Assembly (NCBI RefSeq): GCF_013624435.2
Contig: NZ_CP061768.1
Span: 3,934,001-3,998,000, forward strand
Length of the DNA: 64,000 nt
Reading direction: 5' to 3'
DNA from: Nocardioides campestrisoli
GTDB taxonomy: Bacteria; Actinomycetota; Actinomycetes; Propionibacteriales; Nocardioidaceae
Shown here: one piece after another, positions 54,181 to 62,408 of the stretch
How positions within the stretch are numbered: the stretch's first letter is position 1
Layout of the letters: each line of letters starts with the position of its first letter
Made by a program: the position numbers and the translations under genes
Notes under the pieces: generated by a model
What the model was told of the DNA's origin: nothing
What the model saw: only the letters and a program-made list of their open reading frames with translations
Database searches by the model: none

Positions 54181-54341
54181 CCGACGCCCGTCGACGCGCC
54201 GACCTGTACGGCGGCGACATCGCCTGCACCGCGGAGGTCTTCGAGTCGATCGACGAGGCGAACGCCCGCGCCGGGACCGGGACGACCGGCCGCTTCCGGA
54301 CGGCGACCCCACCAGTGGTGCCTCATTCCGACCGCCGTTGA
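54177..54341 (+). pseudogene. Short coding-like remnant downstream of bpa
   Basis: A frame from 54177 to the TGA at 54339-54341 encodes about 54 residues (LTDARRRADLYGGDIACTAEVFESIDEANARAG, then a poorer tail). The first 30 codons end almost all in G or C and the amino-acid mix looks protein-like, but the only start would be a CTG overlapping the bpa stop. It may be the remnant of a deleted gene or a tiny gene with a non-standard start. The rest of the 303-bp gap to the GH3 gene holds an inverted GACCG/CGGTC pair near 54330 and nothing else recognisable. Confidence 0.3.
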
Positions 54342-54483
54342 CGGTCGGTTGAGGCCGTTTGCCTGGCCTGGCCGCCGGTCTCTGGCGGTTGGACCTCGGC
54401 TGCTCCGCGCCACCCTTGTCGCCCCTCTGGGACGAGTCGCATGCTGAGAGACGCACGTCACTCCAACGGACGGGACGTTCCTC

Positions 54484-57213
54484 ATGAGGAAAGCACTTGT
54501 CAGCGTCATCTCCGCGATCGCCTTGGTGGTGACCGGTCTCGGAGCCACCATCAGCATCCAGCAGCCGGCCACGGGAGCCGACCTGCCGTGGATGAACACC
54601 GACCTCTCGCCCCAGGAGCGCACCGAGCTCCTGCTGGACGCGATGACACTCGACCAGAAGCTCGAGCAGATCTTCAACAAGCCGGTCTACAACGAAGACC
54701 TCGACGACGGGGTCGACGGCAACGGCAAGGGCTGTGACTTCACCCAGATCGGCCGCCACATCGAGGGCATCCCGGAGCTGGCCATCCCCGACTTCCGGAT
54801 GGCGAACGGGGGCACCGGCATCCGTGGCGGCGACTGCCTCCCGGAGCCGACCGCGACCGCGCTGCCGGCCCAGATCTCGTCGGCGGCGACGTTCGACCGC
54901 GCCCTCACCAAGCAGTGGGGCGGGGTGCTCGACCTCGAGCTGCGCGCCTGGGCCCACCAGGTGCTCTGGGGCCCGGTGCTCAACCTGATCCGCACGCCGT
55001 ACGGCGGGCGGAACAACGAGTTCTTCAGCGAGGACCCGTACCTGACCGGCGTCCTGGCTTCCCGCATCATCGAAGGAATCCAGGCGCGCAAGGTGAGCCA
55101 GGCGACCGCCAAGCACTTCGTCGCCAACGACTCCGAGTTCCAGTTCGAGCGGTGGACCGCGGCGATCCGCGTCCCCTCCCGGGCGATGCACGAGCTCTAC
55201 CTGCTGCCGTTCGAGATGGCTGTGAAGAACGCCGACGTCGCGTCGGTGATGTGCGCCTACGGCTACGTCAACTTCAGCTACAACTGCGACAGCAAGCCCC
55301 TGCTGCAGCAGACCCTGCGCCAGGACTGGGGGTTCGACGGCTACGTCTTCTCGGACCGGCGCGCCCAGCAGAGCACGGTGCCCTCGATCCTCGCCGGCAC
55401 CGACGTGGAGGTCGACGAGCAGCCGGAGTGGTACCAGCCGGACCTGGTGAAGGCGGCCATCCGCAACGGCGAGATCACCGAGGCCAACATCGACGACATG
55501 CTCCGTGAGCGCTACATCAAGATGTTCGAGTACGGCGACTTCGACGACCCGGCCACGTCCTTCGGCTGGGACCAGCTCAAGGACGAGCTGGCTCAGGGCG
55601 GTCCGCACGCGCAGGTCGCCAAGAACGCGGCGGCAGAGAGCCTCGTGCTCCTGCGCAACGAGCGCAAGCAGCTGCCGCTCAACGCCGGAGCGATCGACTC
55701 GGTGGCGCTGATCGGCCCCAAGTGGTTCGCCGGCGAGGCGACCCTGCCGCCGCGCAGCGGCGACCGGACCCGCAACATCTCGGTGAACGCGCCGTACGAG
55801 GTCACGCCCCGGGAGGGCCTGCTGAACACGCTGCGCAAGCTCGGCGCCGAGGACGCCACCGTGACCTACAACAACGGCAACAACATCGGCAACGCCGTCG
55901 ACCTGGCCGAGCGGTCGGACGTGACCATCCTGATGGTCGGTGACGTCGCCCGCGAGACCTGGGACAAGAACAGCAACTACCAGGACGAGAACCCGGGCGG
56001 CAACGTCTCGGGTGCCAACAAGGAGGTCCCCGACCTGGACCTGCCCACCGTGCAGGGCACCAACCAGCAGCAGCTGATCCCGCGCGTGCTCGACGCGGTC
56101 CCCAACACGGTGATGGTGCTGAAGACCCAGGGACAGGTGAACATGCCCTGGATCGACAAGGTCCGCACCCTGGTCGAGGCGTGGTACCCGGGCCAGGAGG
56201 ACGGCAACGTCGTGGCCGACGCACTCTTCGGGGTCACGAACTTCTCCGGCAAGCTCCCGGTGACCTTCGGCCGGACCGACCGTGAGGCCGCCTACGAGTC
56301 CCAGGAGCAGTACCCGGGCTACCAGGAGGACACGGGCGTGCCGGGCGGCATCGGCCGTGACCCGATCCCCGGGGCGCCGCAGCGGGTGGTCCGCTACACC
56401 GAGGGACTCAAGATGGGCTACCGCTGGTACCAGGCGACCGGCACCAAGCCGCTGTTCCCGTTCGGCTACGGCCAGTCCTACACGACCTTCGACTACAGCA
56501 AGCTGGACGTGGACAAGATCCGCGACGACCAGCGGCGGACGTCCGGTCTGCGGGTCAGCTACACCGTGACCAACACCGGCGACGTCACCGGCCAGGAGGC
56601 CTCGCAGGTCTACCTGCGGCTGCCGCGCGAGGCCCGGGAGAACTTCAACCGTCTGGTCGGGTTCGACAAGGTCCAGCTGACCCCCGGCGAGAGCAAGCGG
56701 GTCTCGGTGGTCCTGAACGCCGGCGCGGCCAACCACCCGTTCTCCTACTTCAGGCCCGAGGATCCCGACGACCTCAGGCGCTGGGCGGACGGGGAGTGGA
56801 CGACACCGAAGGGCGACTTCGACGTCTACGTCGGCCGTTCCTCCGAGAGCCTCCCGCTGAAGGCGACGGTGGGCATCGGCGACATCGCGACCGAACCCCC
56901 CGGGCCCCCGAGCACCAAGAGCCCGTCGAAGATCAAGAAGCCGACCGTGACCCCGAAGCGCGTGACCCCGCAGGTCCGGGCACGCATCAAGTTCGAGGTC
57001 GTCTCCGGAGGCCAGCCGGCCACCGGCAAGGTGCAGGTCAAGCGGCGCGGAGCCGTCGTCGGGCGCGACACCCTCAACCGTCGCGGCATCGCCAAGGTGC
57101 AGATCCGCAAGCTCCAGGCCGGCAAGCAGAAGGTCCGGCTCGTCTACCTGGGCTCGGAGGTCTCGGAGCGGGCCAGCCGGAACCTGGTGATCCGGGTCAG
57201 GAACAGGAGGTAG
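54484..57213 (+). CDS. Secreted glycoside hydrolase family 3 protein with C-terminal Ig-like domain
   Basis: The 909-residue protein has a signal peptide (residues 1-32, cut near GADLP). The GH3 N-terminal barrel contains FRMANGGTGIRGGD, the KHFVAND segment (Lys210-His211) and the nucleophile region GFDGYVFSD with Asp291; the residue after it is Arg, where most beta-glucosidases have Trp. The GH3 C-terminal domain follows (ESLVLLRNERKQLPL, MVLKTQGQVNMPWIDKVRTLVEAWYPGQEDGNVVADALFG, FPFGYGQSYTTFDYS). An FnIII-like domain (VSYTVTNTGDVTGQEASQVYL) comes next, then a basic Ig-like domain from about 800 that may bind polymers. It probably degrades a beta-glycan outside the cell; sugar specificity unknown. 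Confidence 0.9.
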   Translation: MRKALVSVISAIALVVTGLGATISIQQPATGADLPWMNTDLSPQERTELLLDAMTLDQKLEQIFNKPVYNEDLDDGVDGNGKGCDFTQIGRHIEGIPELAIPDFRMANGGTGIRGGDCLPEPTATALPAQISSAATFDRALTKQWGGVLDLELRAWAHQVLWGPVLNLIRTPYGGRNNEFFSEDPYLTGVLASRIIEGIQARKVSQATAKHFVANDSEFQFERWTAAIRVPSRAMHELYLLPFEMAVKNADVASVMCAYGYVNFSYNCDSKPLLQQTLRQDWGFDGYVFSDRRAQQSTVPSILAGTDVEVDEQPEWYQPDLVKAAIRNGEITEANIDDMLRERYIKMFEYGDFDDPATSFGWDQLKDELAQGGPHAQVAKNAAAESLVLLRNERKQLPLNAGAIDSVALIGPKWFAGEATLPPRSGDRTRNISVNAPYEVTPREGLLNTLRKLGAEDATVTYNNGNNIGNAVDLAERSDVTILMVGDVARETWDKNSNYQDENPGGNVSGANKEVPDLDLPTVQGTNQQQLIPRVLDAVPNTVMVLKTQGQVNMPWIDKVRTLVEAWYPGQEDGNVVADALFGVTNFSGKLPVTFGRTDREAAYESQEQYPGYQEDTGVPGGIGRDPIPGAPQRVVRYTEGLKMGYRWYQATGTKPLFPFGYGQSYTTFDYSKLDVDKIRDDQRRTSGLRVSYTVTNTGDVTGQEASQVYLRLPREARENFNRLVGFDKVQLTPGESKRVSVVLNAGAANHPFSYFRPEDPDDLRRWADGEWTTPKGDFDVYVGRSSESLPLKATVGIGDIATEPPGPPSTKSPSKIKKPTVTPKRVTPQVRARIKFEVVSGGQPATGKVQVKRRGAVVGRDTLNRRGIAKVQIRKLQAGKQKVRLVYLGSEVSERASRNLVIRVRNRR

Positions 57214-57235
57214 CGCCACACCTCGGTTCCGGCAG

Positions 57236-58666
57236 GTGCCGACCCGTCGACAGTGCGGGATCGTCCTCTCGCTGCTCGCGCTCACCCTTCTCGTCATCAC
57301 ACTGAGCGCCTGCACCGGGGGCGGTCCCGCACCGTCACGCTCCACGCCGGAGCCACCCGCCGGCGTGGCCTACGACGTCACGGAGCTGGGGGCCGACCCG
57401 GAGCCCGGGACCGGGGACGACGCGCCGGCCATCAGGGAGGCGCTGGCCGCGGCCGAGGCGGGCGACGAGGTGGTGCTGCCGGCCGGGGTCTACGACCTGC
57501 ACTCCGCCCATCCGGACGACGAGGACGCCAACCTCCTGCTCGCCGACGGGGTGCGACTGCGGGGAGCCGGAGACGACGCCACGGTGCTGCGTACGTCGTT
57601 CGACGGGGAGGACGACAGCGCGGTGGTCCGCGGACTGGGCGTCGAGGACAGCACGGTCAGCGACCTGGCCATCACCTCCGGGCACGCGGGCGGGCTCGGC
57701 TCCGACCCGGAGGAGGAGGGCCCCGGGGGCGGGCCGGCGTACGGCGTCCAGATCGGCGAGGACGACGGCGAGGGTAGTCGCGGGGTGCTGGTCGAGGACG
57801 TGTCGGTGGAACGGTTCCAGCGCCACGGCATCACGGTGAAGGCCAGTCGGGAGGTGACCGTGACCGGCTGCCGGGTCGCGGACGCCACCAGCGTCGGCCC
57901 CGGGGGCTCGGGCTACGGCATCGCCGTCGAGGGGCCGGCCGACCAGCGGGACCCCGAGGCGGACGACGACTCCCGGGACAACGTGGTGGTGGGCAACCAC
58001 CTGGACGGCACGCACCTGCGCCACGGGATCCTGCTGCAGTTCGCCACCCACGACAACCTGGTCGCCGACAACACCATCACCGGCGGGGTGCTCGACGCCA
58101 TCGACCTGCACGGCGAGGGCGAGTACGACAACGAGATCCGCGGCAACACGATCACCGAGGTGGGTGCCGCCGCCATCGCCCTGGGCAACCCGGGAGGCAC
58201 CAAGCACGAGCACGACGCCAGCGGCGAGGGGAACTGGGTGCACGACAACCGCCTGGTGGGCAACGAGCAGGGCGTGGTGGTCGTCCTGGGCACCCCCGAG
58301 ACCCTGGTGGAGGACAACGAGATCGTCGGGGAGCGCGGCTCGGTCGCCGGCGTCGAGCTGCGTCACGCACCCGGGACGGTGGTCCGCGACAACACGATCA
58401 CCGGGGACGGCGTCGGGGACGGCTTCTGGGCCGTCGTGCTGGCCGAGGACGGCGGCACCGACGGCCGGGGGGCCGGGATCCCGACCGACGTGGTCGTCAC
58501 CGGGAACCGGATCACCGGGGACGGCAACGGGATCGACGTCCACGCCGGCCGCGGCCTCGACGTCGCCGGCAACACGATCGACGTCGAGGGCACTCCGTGG
58601 CGGGTCGCCGCCGGGAGCGAGGTCGAGGAGGGGGGTCAGCTCAGCGGGAGCGGCCGACCCGGCTGA
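57236..58666 (+). CDS. Secreted right-handed beta-helix lipoprotein
   Basis: The 476-residue protein has a lipoprotein signal ending LSAC and then a pectate-lyase-like beta-helix. It starts with the polysaccharide-lyase/pectinase N-cap motif YDVTELGADPEPGTGDDAPAIREALAAAEAGDEVVLPAGVYDL and continues with repeated NxI/V coils (NHLDGTHLRHGILLQ, NTITGGVLDAIDLHG, NTITEVGAAAIALGN, NRITGDGNGIDVHAG). These are typical NosD/PbH1 repeats. Catalytic residues cannot be assigned with confidence, so it may be a lyase, hydrolase or a structural glycan-binding protein. It begins 22 nt after the GH3 stop and is probably co-transcribed, suggesting joint action on an extracellular polysaccharide. Confidence 0.82.
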   Translation: MPTRRQCGIVLSLLALTLLVITLSACTGGGPAPSRSTPEPPAGVAYDVTELGADPEPGTGDDAPAIREALAAAEAGDEVVLPAGVYDLHSAHPDDEDANLLLADGVRLRGAGDDATVLRTSFDGEDDSAVVRGLGVEDSTVSDLAITSGHAGGLGSDPEEEGPGGGPAYGVQIGEDDGEGSRGVLVEDVSVERFQRHGITVKASREVTVTGCRVADATSVGPGGSGYGIAVEGPADQRDPEADDDSRDNVVVGNHLDGTHLRHGILLQFATHDNLVADNTITGGVLDAIDLHGEGEYDNEIRGNTITEVGAAAIALGNPGGTKHEHDASGEGNWVHDNRLVGNEQGVVVVLGTPETLVEDNEIVGERGSVAGVELRHAPGTVVRDNTITGDGVGDGFWAVVLAEDGGTDGRGAGIPTDVVVTGNRITGDGNGIDVHAGRGLDVAGNTIDVEGTPWRVAAGSEVEEGGQLSGSGRPG

Positions 58667-59216
58667 CCACGGCCAGGCCGAGCAGCCCCACCAGCACCAT
58701 CGCCGCGCCGGGGGCGACCATCCGCGTCAGCTCCTCCGGCGGGGTCGACTCGACCCGGGTGCGGTGCGCCCCGCCCGGCGGCGCCGGCGCGACCCGGGTG
58801 CCGATGCCGAGCAGGCGCTGCGCACGCTCCATCACGTCGGTGGTGGCGGGCGCCGAGCCACCGCACGAGCTCGCGGCCCCGTTCTTGGTCAGGAAGAGCC
58901 AGGTGCTCCCCTGCTCCACCGCCCCGAGTCCGCACGACGCCTGGCTGACGGTCGAGGCGACCTGGACCGTCGGCGCCGGCAGGTCGCCCTTGAAGACCCG
59001 GGAGGCGCGGACGTCGTAGGTGACCTGGTCGCCGGAGACGGTCGCGGCGGAGACCTCGCCGACGAAGACCGTGTCGGCGGTCCGCACCTGCTGCTTGAAC
59101 GAGAGGTTCGCGCACGAGCAGGCCGCGGCCGGGCTGGCGGACGCGAGGACGCCGAGCAGGGCGAGCGGTCCGGCCAGCAGCAGCACGAGCAGCGGACGCA
59201 GGACGGGGGCGAGCAT
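58641..59216 (-). CDS. Exported TIMP/netrin-like domain protein
   Basis: The 191-residue protein has a signal peptide (LLVLLLAGPLALLGVLASASPAAACSC) followed by the N-terminal Cys pair CSCANLSFKQQVRTADTVFVGEVSAATVSGDQVTYDVRASRVFKGDLPAPTVQVAS, the hallmark of TIMP/netrin-like OB folds. A further Cys pair (SQASCGLG, SSCGGS) likely forms disulfides. A C-terminal membrane segment (MVAPGAAMVLVGLLGLAVV) is followed by basic residues, anchoring it to the membrane. Function in bacteria is unknown. TAGGCT lies 7 nt before the ATG. Its 3' end overlaps the beta-helix gene by 26 bp in convergent orientation. Confidence 0.75.
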   Translation of the reverse strand: MLAPVLRPLLVLLLAGPLALLGVLASASPAAACSCANLSFKQQVRTADTVFVGEVSAATVSGDQVTYDVRASRVFKGDLPAPTVQVASTVSQASCGLGAVEQGSTWLFLTKNGAASSCGGSAPATTDVMERAQRLLGIGTRVAPAPPGGAHRTRVESTPPEELTRMVAPGAAMVLVGLLGLAVVSRVGRSR

Positions 59217-59223
59217 GCGCCCG

Positions 59224-59229
59224 AGCCTA
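59224..59229 (-). promoter_or_regulatory. Predicted -10 element of leaderless TIMP-like gene
   Basis: TAGGCT on the minus strand ends 7 nt before the ATG at 59216. Confidence 0.5.
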
Positions 59230-59278
59230 GCCGCCGTCCTCCCCCGCGCGCGAAGAGCGCCCGCGCGCCCCTGGACAG

Positions 59279-59304
59279 CTCTGAGGTCGACCGGCCCCTC
59301 AGAG
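59279..59304 (-). terminator. Possible terminator of the serS operon
   Basis: CTCTGAGG and CCTCAGAG pair around a 10-nt loop and overlap the stop codon of the second HAD gene. The stem is short, so the call is tentative. Confidence 0.3.
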
Positions 59305-60102
59305 GTCGAAGAGCTCCGCGAGCACGGTGGCGACGCCGTCCTGGTCGTGGTGCGGGGCGACGTGGTCGGCCTGTGCCAGCACCGTCGGGTGGGCGTTGCC
59401 CATCGCGTACGACGTGCCGGCCCAGGTGAGCAGCGGCAGGTCGTTGGGCATGTCGCCGAAGGCGACCACCTCGTGCGGGGCCACCCGCAGCTCGGTGCAG
59501 AGCTCGGCGAGCGTGGTCGCCTTGGTGACCCCGGCCGCACTCATCTCCACCAGCGTGCCGACCGAGGACCAGGTGGTGGTCACCTGGGCGCCGACGGAGG
59601 ACTCCACGACGTCCCAGAACTCCTGGGGCGCGAGCTCCTCGTGCCGGGCGAGCAGCTTGACCACGCTGCCGCCGGCGATCTGCTCCAACGGTCCGCGCGG
59701 CACGTCGGGGACCTCACGGTCGTCGCGGTGCTTGAGGAACGACGGCTCCAACGCGAAGCCGGTGGTCTTCTCCAGGGCGAAGCTGGTGCCGGGCACGGTG
59801 GCCCGCAGCGTCCGGGCCACGTCGAGCAGCACCTCGTGCGGGATCGCGCGGGCCTTGCGCACCTCGTGGGTGGGGACGTCGTAGACGATGCCGCCGTTGC
59901 TGCAGATCGCCAGGCCGTGACCCCCGACCTCCTCCCAGAGGGTCTCCATCCACCGGATCGGCCGGCCGGTGACGAAGACGACCGGCACCCCCTGCTCGTC
60001 CAGCGCGGTGATCACCTCGCGGGTGCGCGCGGTGACCTTCCCGTCGGCGTCCAGCAACGTGCCGTCCAGGTCGGTGGCGACCAGCCGGGGCCGGTCGCTC
60101 AT
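59299..60102 (-). CDS. HAD superfamily phosphatase, Cof type (gene 2)
   Basis: The 267-residue enzyme has the nucleophile motif DLDGTLLD (residues 10-17), VFVTGRP (motif II), a C2B-type cap (NGGIVYDVPTHEVRKARAIPHEVLLD) and the metal-binding motif AFGDMPNDLPLL with the conserved AxGNAHP segment (YAMGNAHP). This is the Cof/YidA-like subfamily that dephosphorylates sugar phosphates and flavin-type metabolites. Its ATG overlaps the preceding HAD gene stop (ATGA). It is the last gene of serS-HAD-HAD. The two HAD proteins share architecture but only modest identity by eye. Substrate unknown. Confidence 0.88.
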   Translation of the reverse strand: MSDRPRLVATDLDGTLLDADGKVTARTREVITALDEQGVPVVFVTGRPIRWMETLWEEVGGHGLAICSNGGIVYDVPTHEVRKARAIPHEVLLDVARTLRATVPGTSFALEKTTGFALEPSFLKHRDDREVPDVPRGPLEQIAGGSVVKLLARHEELAPQEFWDVVESSVGAQVTTTWSSVGTLVEMSAAGVTKATTLAELCTELRVAPHEVVAFGDMPNDLPLLTWAGTSYAMGNAHPTVLAQADHVAPHHDQDGVATVLAELFDL

Positions 60103-61049
60103 GTCGACGGGAACCAGCGGTCGATCTCGACGGCGGCGCCGTTGTCGTAGACGGTCTCGGTCACCGCGTCGGCGGCCGCCCGGACCTCCTCGACGGCCTG
60201 GCCCATCGCCACCCCGCGGCCGGCCCAGGCGAGCATCTCGATGTCGTTGCGCCCGTCACCGATCGCCAGCACGTCGGCGGCGGTGATCCCGAGCTCGTCG
60301 CAGACCTGCTGGAGGCCCGAGGCCTTGGAGATGCCGACCGGCGAGAGGTCCATCCAGGCGGTCCAGCCGACCACGTAGTCGGTGCCGTGCAGACCCAGGC
60401 GCGCCGCCAGGTCGATGAAGTCCTCGGCGGTGGCGTCCGGGTCGCGGACGATCACCCGGCTGACCGGCTCGCCGATGATCTCGTCGACGTCGGTGACCAG
60501 CTGCTCGCCGGACAGCTCGCCGTCGGGGAAGACCATGTTGACCCGGTAGCCGCCGATGCCGCGCTCCTCCACCGCGACCAGGGCGTTCGGGTGGTGCTCC
60601 AGCACCGCGGCGACCGCGGGGGCGGCGTCGAAGGTCTCCTCGCGCACCACCTCCATCGGCGGGTAGCGGAAGATCACCGCGCCGTTGGAGGCGACGATCC
60701 AGAGCCGGTCGTCGGCCCCCTTCTTCGCCCCGGGCGTGGGGTCCTGGGGAGAGCCCTCCAGGGGCAGGTCGAGCAGGTCGGCGATCCGGGTCATCCCGTG
60801 CGGCGAGCGGCCGCTGGCCAGGACGATGTGGGCGCCCGCGGCCCGCGCGCGGTGGACCGCGTCGTACACCTCGGGGCGGATCGTCTCGTAGACCTGACCG
60901 GACCCCTCGACCCAGGCGAGCAGCGTGCCGTCGATGTCGAGGGCGACCATCTTGGGCTGCCAGCCGTCGGGCTTCCCCCCAGCCTGCCCGGCCTGCCCGG
61001 TCGTCTGCCCGGTGCTCTGGTCGGTGCTCTCCGTCGTCCTCGCGGTCAA
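60099..61049 (-). CDS. HAD superfamily phosphatase, Cof type (gene 1)
   Basis: The 316-residue protein has a low-complexity Thr/Gln/Gly N-terminus (about residues 1-25), then the Cof-type HAD fold: ALDIDGTLLAW, VLASGRSPHG, IVASNGAVIFRYPPMEVV and AIGDGRNDIEMLAWAGRGVAMGQA. The D-I-D nucleophile triplet is intact. The TTG start overlaps the serS TGA in the arrangement TTGA, so translation is coupled to serS. It is followed by the second HAD gene after another 4-bp overlap. Both may hydrolyse phosphorylated metabolites in the cytosol; their link to seryl-tRNA synthesis may only be positional. Confidence 0.85.
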   Translation of the reverse strand: MTARTTESTDQSTGQTTGQAGQAGGKPDGWQPKMVALDIDGTLLAWVEGSGQVYETIRPEVYDAVHRARAAGAHIVLASGRSPHGMTRIADLLDLPLEGSPQDPTPGAKKGADDRLWIVASNGAVIFRYPPMEVVREETFDAAPAVAAVLEHHPNALVAVEERGIGGYRVNMVFPDGELSGEQLVTDVDEIIGEPVSRVIVRDPDATAEDFIDLAARLGLHGTDYVVGWTAWMDLSPVGISKASGLQQVCDELGITAADVLAIGDGRNDIEMLAWAGRGVAMGQAVEEVRAAADAVTETVYDNGAAVEIDRWFPST

Positions 61050-62323
61050 GGCTGCACCACCGGCTCGAGCACGTCGCAGCCCATCCACTTGCGCAGCGCC
61101 TCGGGCACGCGGACCGACCCGTCGGCCTGCTGGTGGGTCTCCAGCACGGCCACGATCGCCCGGGTGATCGCGGTCAGCGTGCCGTTGAGGGTGGCCACCG
61201 GGACGGTGCCGGACTCCCCGCGGGTGCGGATGTCGAGGCGCCGGGACTGGAACTCGGTGCAGTTCGAGGTCGAGGTGAGCTCGCGGTACTTGCCCTGGGT
61301 GGGGATCCACGCCTCGCAGTCGAACTTGCGGTAGGCGCTCAGCCCGAGGTCGCCGGCGGCGATGTCGACCACCTGGTAGGCGAGCTCGAGCTTGTCCAGG
61401 AACGCCTTCTCCCAGCCGAGCAGCCGGGCGTGCTCGGCCTCGGCCTCCTCCGGCGTCGTGTAGACGAACATCTCCACCTTGTCGAACCAGTGCACGCGGA
61501 TGATCCCGCGGGTGTCCTTGCCGTGCGAGCCTGCCTCCTTGCGGAAGCAGGGGCTGAACGCGGCGTAGCGGCGCGGCAACGACTCGGCGTCCAGGATCTC
61601 CTCGGAGTGGTACGCCGCCATCGCGACCTCCGAGGTGCCGACCAGGTAGAGGTCCTCCCCCTCGATCCGGTAGACGTCGTCCGCGGCCTGGCCGAGGAAG
61701 CCGGTGCCCTCCATCGCGGCCGGCTTGACCAGCGACGGCGCGATCACCTGCGTGAAGCCGGCCTCGCGGGCCTGCTCCATCGCCAGGTTGACCAGCGCCA
61801 GCTCGAGCTGGGCGCCGACGCCGGTGAGGAAGTAGAACCGGGAGCCGCTGACCTTGGCGCCGCGCTCGAGGTCGATCGCGCCCAGGATCCGGCCGAGCTC
61901 GACGTGGTCGCGCGGCTCGAACCCCTCGGCGGCGAAGTCGCGGGGCGTGCCGACGGTCTCGAGCACGACGAAGTCGTCCTCACCGCCCTCGGGGGTCTCG
62001 GGGTGGACCAGGTTGGGCAGCGCCCGGACCGCGTCCTGCCAGGCCTGCTCGGCCTCGCCCTGCGCGGCCTCGGCGGCCTTGACCTCGGCGGACAGCACCT
62101 TGGTCCGGGCGAGCAGCTCCTGCTTCTCCTCGCCCTGGGCCTTCGGGATCAGCTTGCCGAGCTGCTTCTGCTCGCTGCGCCGCTCCTCGAAGGCCACGAT
62201 CGCCTCGCGCCGCGCGGCGTCAGCGGAGAGCGCCCGGTCGACCAGTTCGGTGGGGGCGCCACGCTTCGCGAGCGAGGCGCGCACCACGTCGGGGCTGTCA
62301 CGGAGCACACGGGGATCGATCAT
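61046..62323 (-). CDS. serS: Seryl-tRNA synthetase
   Basis: The 425-residue class II synthetase charges tRNA-Ser, including the tRNA-Ser(CGA) in this window. The N-terminal coiled-coil arm (residues about 25-105, RRSEQKQLGKLIPKAQGEEKQELLARTKVLSAEVKAAEAAQGEAEQAW) contacts the long variable arm. Catalytic motif 2 is in FSPCFRKEAGSHGKDTRGIIRVHWFDKVEMF, and motif 3 includes ELTSTSNCTEFQSRRLDIR and VATLNGTLTAITRAIVAVLE. TAGCCT lies 6 nt before the ATG, suggesting a leaderless mRNA. It leads a three-gene operon with two HAD phosphatases. Confidence 0.97.
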   Translation of the reverse strand: MIDPRVLRDSPDVVRASLAKRGAPTELVDRALSADAARREAIVAFEERRSEQKQLGKLIPKAQGEEKQELLARTKVLSAEVKAAEAAQGEAEQAWQDAVRALPNLVHPETPEGGEDDFVVLETVGTPRDFAAEGFEPRDHVELGRILGAIDLERGAKVSGSRFYFLTGVGAQLELALVNLAMEQAREAGFTQVIAPSLVKPAAMEGTGFLGQAADDVYRIEGEDLYLVGTSEVAMAAYHSEEILDAESLPRRYAAFSPCFRKEAGSHGKDTRGIIRVHWFDKVEMFVYTTPEEAEAEHARLLGWEKAFLDKLELAYQVVDIAAGDLGLSAYRKFDCEAWIPTQGKYRELTSTSNCTEFQSRRLDIRTRGESGTVPVATLNGTLTAITRAIVAVLETHQQADGSVRVPEALRKWMGCDVLEPVVQP

Positions 62324-62329
62324 GGTCTC

Positions 62330-62335
62330 AGGCTA
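62330..62335 (-). promoter_or_regulatory. Predicted -10 element of leaderless serS
   Basis: TAGCCT on the minus strand ends 6 nt before the serS ATG at 62323. Confidence 0.55.
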
Positions 62336-62395
62336 TCTGCCGGGACGTGGTCGCACTGCGGCCACGTGGAGTCGGACCGCACGGACGCGGCCGGG

Positions 62396-62401
62396 CATAC
62401 T
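62396..62401 (+). promoter_or_regulatory. Predicted -10 element of the PAP2-kinase fusion gene
   Basis: CATACT ends 7 nt before the GTG at 62409. Confidence 0.45.
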
Positions 62402-62408
62402 CAGCCAC

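Noticed and set aside
53374..57345. Open frame of 1,323 codons on the minus strand
   Set aside because: It lies opposite bpa and the GH3 gene, which have clear motifs. The translation is biased to Val/Leu/Arg/Gly without domains.
61049..61310. Upstream extension of the first HAD gene into serS
   Set aside because: The extension is His/Pro/Arg rich and lies within the serS coding frame. The TTGA overlap at 61046-61049 gives a normal coupled start.
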